Shown one piece after another: positions 33,000 through 36,584 of a DNA stretch of 36,584 bases (within the stretch, counting starts at the first letter, position 1; each line of letters starts with the position of its first letter). Source of the stretch: Streptomyces sp. H27-C3 (GTDB taxonomy: Bacteria; Actinomycetota; Actinomycetes; Streptomycetales; Streptomycetaceae); the NCBI RefSeq assembly GCF_030063415.1, contig NZ_JASITA010000059.1:1-36584 (forward strand), read 5' to 3'. The notes beneath the pieces were generated by a model that was given only the letters and a program-made list of their open reading frames with translations, was not told the DNA's origin and searched no databases. Both the position numbers and the translations under genes were made by a program.

Positions 33000-34048
33000 G
33001 CCGCACCCACGATCGACGCGTCCGCCAGAGCCGGGCCCGCCAGAGCCGCACCCGCGAACTCGGTCATGCCCTCGTCAAAGGACACCGCCGGCCTCCACCC
33101 CAGCTCGGCCCGCAGCCGCGCCGAGTCCGCCGTGATGTGCCGTACGTCGCCGAGCCTGAATTCGCCGGTCACCACCGGGGCGGGTCCGCCGTGCGCCGCC
33201 GCGAGCGCCTCGGCCATCTCGCCGACGGTGTGCGGTACGCCGCTGCCCGTGTTGTACGCGCGCAGCGCCCCCGGCGCGTGATCACCCACCGCTTCCAGCG
33301 CGACCCTGTTGGCGGCGGCCACGTCCCGCACATGGACGAAGTCCCGCCGCTGCCGCCCGTCCTCGAAGACCCGCGGCGCCTCACCCCGGGCCAGTGCCGA
33401 CCGGAAGAAGGACGCCACCCCCGCGTACGGGGTGTCCCTCGGCATCCCGGGCCCGTACACATTGTGATAGCGCAGCGACACCGCCCGCCCACCGGTGGCC
33501 CGCGCCCAAGCAGCGGCCAGGTGCTCCTGCGCCAGCTTCGTGGTGGCGTACACATTGCGCGGATCACACGGCGCTTCCTCGGCCACCAGGCCCGGCGCCA
33601 ACTCCGCGCCGCAGTACGGGCAACCGGGCTCGAACCGGCCCGCTTCGAGGTCGCTGACCGCACGCGGCCCCGGCGCGACCGTACCGTGACGCGGGCAGTC
33701 GTAGCGCCCCTCGCCGTACACCACCATCGACCCGGCCAGCACGAGCCGGGGCACGCCGACCCGCGCCATCGCGGCCAGCAGCACCGCGGTGCCCAGCCCG
33801 TTGTGGTCGACGTAAGCGGGTGCGTCGGCGAAGTCCTGACCCAGACCGACCATCGCGGCCTGGTGGCAGACGGCGTCCACGCCCCGCAGCGCCCGCTCCA
33901 CCACGGCCCCGTCACGTACGTCCTGCGGTGAGCCTTCGGCGTCCGTCGGCCGCAGATCCAGCACGACCGGTTCATGCCCGCCCGAGGCGAGGGGGGTGAC
34001 GATGTGCGAGCCGATGAAGCCCGCGCCTCCTGTGACAAGTACGCGCAT
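32996..34048 (-). CDS. NAD-dependent epimerase/dehydratase with zinc-ribbon-like insert
   Basis: The protein is 350 aa, extended SDR. TGGAGFIGSHI is at residues 6-16, the catalytic YATTK sits near residue 160, and LRYHNVYGPG follows. Between the SMVVYGEG strand and YATTK there is an insert with CPRHG and CPYCG, giving three Cys and a His that could bind zinc. First gene of the operon. The ATG at 34048 lacks a clear ribosome site; a TAGCGT about 9 bases before it suggests a leaderless transcript. Likely makes or epimerises the NDP-sugar for the downstream transferases. Confidence 0.85.
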   Translation of the reverse strand: MRVLVTGGAGFIGSHIVTPLASGGHEPVVLDLRPTDAEGSPQDVRDGAVVERALRGVDAVCHQAAMVGLGQDFADAPAYVDHNGLGTAVLLAAMARVGVPRLVLAGSMVVYGEGRYDCPRHGTVAPGPRAVSDLEAGRFEPGCPYCGAELAPGLVAEEAPCDPRNVYATTKLAQEHLAAAWARATGGRAVSLRYHNVYGPGMPRDTPYAGVASFFRSALARGEAPRVFEDGRQRRDFVHVRDVAAANRVALEAVGDHAPGALRAYNTGSGVPHTVGEMAEALAAAHGGPAPVVTGEFRLGDVRHITADSARLRAELGWRPAVSFDEGMTEFAGAALAGPALADASIVGAA

Positions 34049-35325
34049 GCCACAGACGCTACGGCCCCGCACCCCACACGTCGGCCCCACGCCCCCGGAC
34101 GTCACAGGTCCGTAAGAGTCATCCGCCCACCCGCCACCAGGGCGATAGGCCGGAGGACAAGCCCGGCGTGCCATACCGCCGCGCGGGTGACGGCCGACGC
34201 AACGGCGGCGATCCAGTTCGCCGACGACCCGAGCCCCGAGCGTTCACCTCAACCACTGGCAGCCCAACCATCTCGCCCCTCCCCAACCTCCTGGAGGCAG
34301 ACGGCCCGGACCTGCACGCCACAGATCTTGGCGCTTGTCTACGGGAACCCTGAGTAAGACCTCACCCTGCTTCGCCGCGATCCTCCCACCGGGCGAGGTG
34401 CACGAACTGCCTTTGCACCAGCGTGCACTCCGCGAGGTCACCTCCAGCATGCCCCCGATATCTGAAGCCCCGGCCACGGCCAGGGCCCTCGTTCACGCAA
34501 TGCGCCTTTGACCCAAATGAACTGACGGGTTACTTGTCAGCTGAGTCGCCGCCCGTTGACGGCGCCCCTTCCCGTCACAGGCGACCGGTCAGGGCAACCC
34601 AGCGGGCGCAGCGGCACTGTGTAGAACCACAATGCCCTGGCAGAGCCGGCCTGCCGAATCGGAGGTGTGGCTCGCTGCCTGTGGAGGCTTCAGGTGGGGT
34701 GGGCTCCGGTGCGCTGGTGTGCGCACCGGAGCTGCCTGAAATGCGCCCTGCCGCTTTCCGGACAACCGTTCTACGCTGCGTGAAGGGCATGGCCAGGGTC
34801 CTTCTAGCGGCAGGCCCCCGCCGTCCTGCCGGCCGTGATGTCCCGCCGGGGGTGTCTCCCGCACATCCCGGCGGCCGGTCAAGACGGAGTGCGTGAGGAC
34901 ACGCCGAGAACAGGGGGAGGGGCGCATCCCCGCACCGCGGCCGCCGCCCGGTCTGGGCGGCTCCACGCCCGGCGGCGGCCGTACTTGGAGGTTCAACTAC
35001 CCGCAGCACGCGCTGATCCACCGCCCATTGGACCGCCGATGGACGGGGCCCGTCCGCGCGGACCGTGGCGGTCGCGAGGCCGGGGGCGCTACCGGCAGGG
35101 CATTCCGCTGTGGCGGAGGCGAGACCGGTGGCGGTGACCGCGAGAGCGACTCCGATTACGGGAGCACCACGATCAGCGGGATCGTCAGATCGCTGGAACC
35201 AGCACTACAGCCGCACGCGCGAGGCGCTGGAACCGTCAGATCGCCGGGATTGCGCACCCAACTGGTGACGGGCCTCGACGAAGTCTCCGGCCTGCCATGG
35301 TCCGTTCGTTCGTGGTGAGGGGGAC
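34049..35325. other. Gene-free stretch
   Basis: About 1.3 kb upstream of the glycosylation operon in which I see no gene: open frames lack ribosome sites, G/C-ending codons and family motifs. A TTG-initiated frame of about 58 codons near 34335-34513 has no supporting ribosome site. It may hold the operon promoter at its left end and decayed sequence elsewhere. Confidence 0.4.
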
Positions 35326-35562
35326 CTATTCGGTGCCGTCGACGATTGCCTGGGCGAGGTCGGCGATGCGCCGGTTGTGGCTGCGTGCGTCGTTGCGCAG
35401 CACTTCGAAGGATTTCTCCATGTCCAGGTTCAGGCGTTCGGACATGACGCCCTTGGCCTGCTCGATCAGTACACGGTTGTTCAGGGCGGTCTGCAGTTGC
35501 TCGGTGAGGGTGTCGCGGCGGCGGATGGCGCGTTGCTGCAGCAGTCCAATGTGGGCACCGAG
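35326..35562 (-). pseudogene. ANTAR-domain protein relic
   Basis: The minus-strand frame encodes LGAHIGLLQQRAIRRRDTLT, then LNNRVLIEQAKGVMSERLNL and NRRIADLAQAIVDGTE before a TAG. This is the C-terminal ANTAR RNA-binding domain of a GAF-ANTAR antiterminator, including the typical VIEQAKGV-like core. An in-frame TGA at 35563-35565 closes it on the N-terminal side and no GAF domain follows, so it is a truncated pseudogene. Bases 35563-35676 contain no recognisable remainder. Confidence 0.75.
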
Positions 35563-35676
35563 TCACCGCAACTGTTCGCGGCCGGTGGTGCCGCGCTCGC
35601 AAGTGGCCGCAGGTGGCTTCGTCCTGGCGGGTCGCCTCACCAATCGCCTCGGCCGCTGAGAGATGACGTCCCGGTC

Positions 35677-36462
35677 ATGAACGAGACTCCGCAGGACAAG
35701 ACCTCGCACGAGGAGACTCCAGAGGCGCCGACGCCGCGCGATCAGGGCGGGCCATGGGCGCAGGCGACCGTGGCGATGGCCGGACGGCGGGCGCTGCTCG
35801 TGGCGGCTGCCGTCCTGACCATCCTGGCGGTCGCGCTGCTCACCGTGGGGATCACGCAACAGGAACCCGCCCCACCGCGGGCAGATACGGTACCCGCCGC
35901 GTCGAGTGAGGCAGGTGAGGCATCCGCCCCGGCCGGGCGGGACAAGGCTGAGTCCAAGGACCATGAGGGCCACGGCACTTCGGCGTCACCCGCACGCGAA
36001 GCCGTACTCAGCGGGTCTGCCCCCGAGCGGATCACAGTCCCCTCGCTCGGCGTCGACTCGCCCCTGGTGGACCTCGGCCTCGACGCTGATCGGGTCATGG
36101 ATACCCCCGACGACCCGGACAAGGCAGGTTGGTTCACCCTCGGTCCCACGCCGGGCGAGCGCGGGCCGTCCGTCATCGCCGGGCACGTGACCTGGAACGG
36201 CAAGCCCGCCGTCTTCTTCGAGCTCGGCAAGGCGAAGAAGGGCACGCGCATCGAAGTCGGGCGCACGGACGGAAAGACCGCTGTCTTCACGGTCGACCGG
36301 ACCGTCCGGTACTCCAAGGACAAGTTCCCCACCGTGGAGGTCTACCGCAACCTTGATCATGCCGGTCTCCGGCTGATCACCTGCGGCGGCGAGTACGACG
36401 ACGCCACGCACCGGTACGCCGACAACGTGGTGGTCTACGCATCGCTCACAACGGTCCGCTAG
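35677..36462 (+). CDS. Class F sortase
   Basis: The protein is 261 aa. One N-terminal membrane helix (residues 38-60, LLVAAAVLTILAVALLTVGI) follows a 37-residue cytoplasmic segment, and a Ser/Ala/Glu-rich spacer leads to the sortase beta-barrel. Catalytic residues are H170 (IAGHVTW), C236 (LITCGG) and R246 (THRYAD), the normal triad. Class F sortases of actinobacteria act on the outer face of the membrane, cleaving LPXTG-like signals. The ATG at 35677 has no strong ribosome site nearby. It is monocistronic, with an inverted repeat just after the stop. Confidence 0.88.
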   Translation: MNETPQDKTSHEETPEAPTPRDQGGPWAQATVAMAGRRALLVAAAVLTILAVALLTVGITQQEPAPPRADTVPAASSEAGEASAPAGRDKAESKDHEGHGTSASPAREAVLSGSAPERITVPSLGVDSPLVDLGLDADRVMDTPDDPDKAGWFTLGPTPGERGPSVIAGHVTWNGKPAVFFELGKAKKGTRIEVGRTDGKTAVFTVDRTVRYSKDKFPTVEVYRNLDHAGLRLITCGGEYDDATHRYADNVVVYASLTTVR

Positions 36463-36470
36463 TGCGTTGT

Positions 36471-36517
36471 CCACGAACGTTGACGGGGTCTGGTGACATG
36501 TCGGTGGATGTTCGTGG
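36471..36517 (+). terminator. Inverted repeat after the sortase gene
   Basis: CCACGAAC (36471-36478) pairs with GTTCGTGG (36510-36517), starting 8 bases after the sortase stop, with a 31-base loop. Could be a terminator or the inverted end of a mobile element running off the right edge; the evidence does not separate the two. Confidence 0.35.
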
Positions 36518-36584
36518 TGTCGGGGTCTGACGGTCTTGCTCTGCCTGGCAATGTGGTTGCCGATGAGAGTGGGGTCTTGAATGG

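Noticed and set aside
34335..34513. 58-codon TTG-initiated ORF
   Set aside because: No ribosome site and no recognisable family.

Overview
The window is high-GC actinobacterial DNA, almost certainly from a Streptomyces chromosome. The evidence is G/C-rich third codon positions, frequent GTG starts inside 4-base overlaps, and families such as class F sortase, STAS and ANTAR proteins, WXG100 proteins and a TPR-type XRE-like regulator. Much of it is accessory: an IS-like end at the left edge, a tyrosine integrase, an IS5-type transposase, repeat clusters and two gene-poor stretches surround ordinary chromosomal genes.

Region 1 (1-4567, minus strand) is a three-gene operon for an SMC-like complex of the MukBEF/MksBEF or Wadjet (JetABC) kind: kleisin-like, MukE-like, then an SMC-like ATPase. 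The ATPase is cut off after about 684 residues by what looks like an IS21-type end. It therefore lacks its second ATPase half, and its Walker A motif is also atypical (GGGKG).

Region 2 (4672-14308) is the most interesting part. Read leftwards it encodes a NUDIX hydrolase, a radical SAM/SPASM enzyme with an unknown C-terminal domain, an unknown Cys-rich protein, an Fe(II)/2-oxoglutarate oxygenase, a thymidylate-kinase-like P-loop protein and a Ser/Thr-kinase-like protein. These are followed by a 47-codon small gene, a HEXXH protein of the putative peptide-modification family, and a beta-lactamase-fold serine hydrolase. A TPR-containing regulator is divergent to it. Most junctions are 4-base overlaps. 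I read it as a candidate RiPP pathway that I do not recognise, with the 47-aa product as the likely precursor; a modified-nucleoside pathway is the main alternative.

Region 3 (14328-18966) holds an NAD-dependent epimerase-like protein, a tyrosine integrase with phased GCTGAC repeats beside it, a coiled-coil/winged-helix protein and an IS5-type transposase. Region 4 (18967-22572) is a small type VII secretion-related locus with a WXG-like membrane protein, a coupled partner, a WXG100 protein and two small membrane proteins.

Region 5 (22689-27858) carries NhaA, an AGCS sodium:amino-acid symporter, an alpha/beta hydrolase and a STAS protein. A 19-nt motif is identical upstream of nhaA and of the STAS gene, which suggests a shared cis-regulatory RNA. 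From 27.9 to 29.35 kb there is no convincing gene, only 11-bp tandem repeats and a possible transposase relic.

Region 6 (29354-34048, minus strand) is a five-gene glycosylation operon: epimerase, GT2 glycosyltransferase, DUF2064 glycosyltransferase, methyltransferase, polytopic mannosyltransferase-like protein. Region 7 (34049-36584) is mostly non-coding, with an ANTAR-domain relic and a class F sortase gene.
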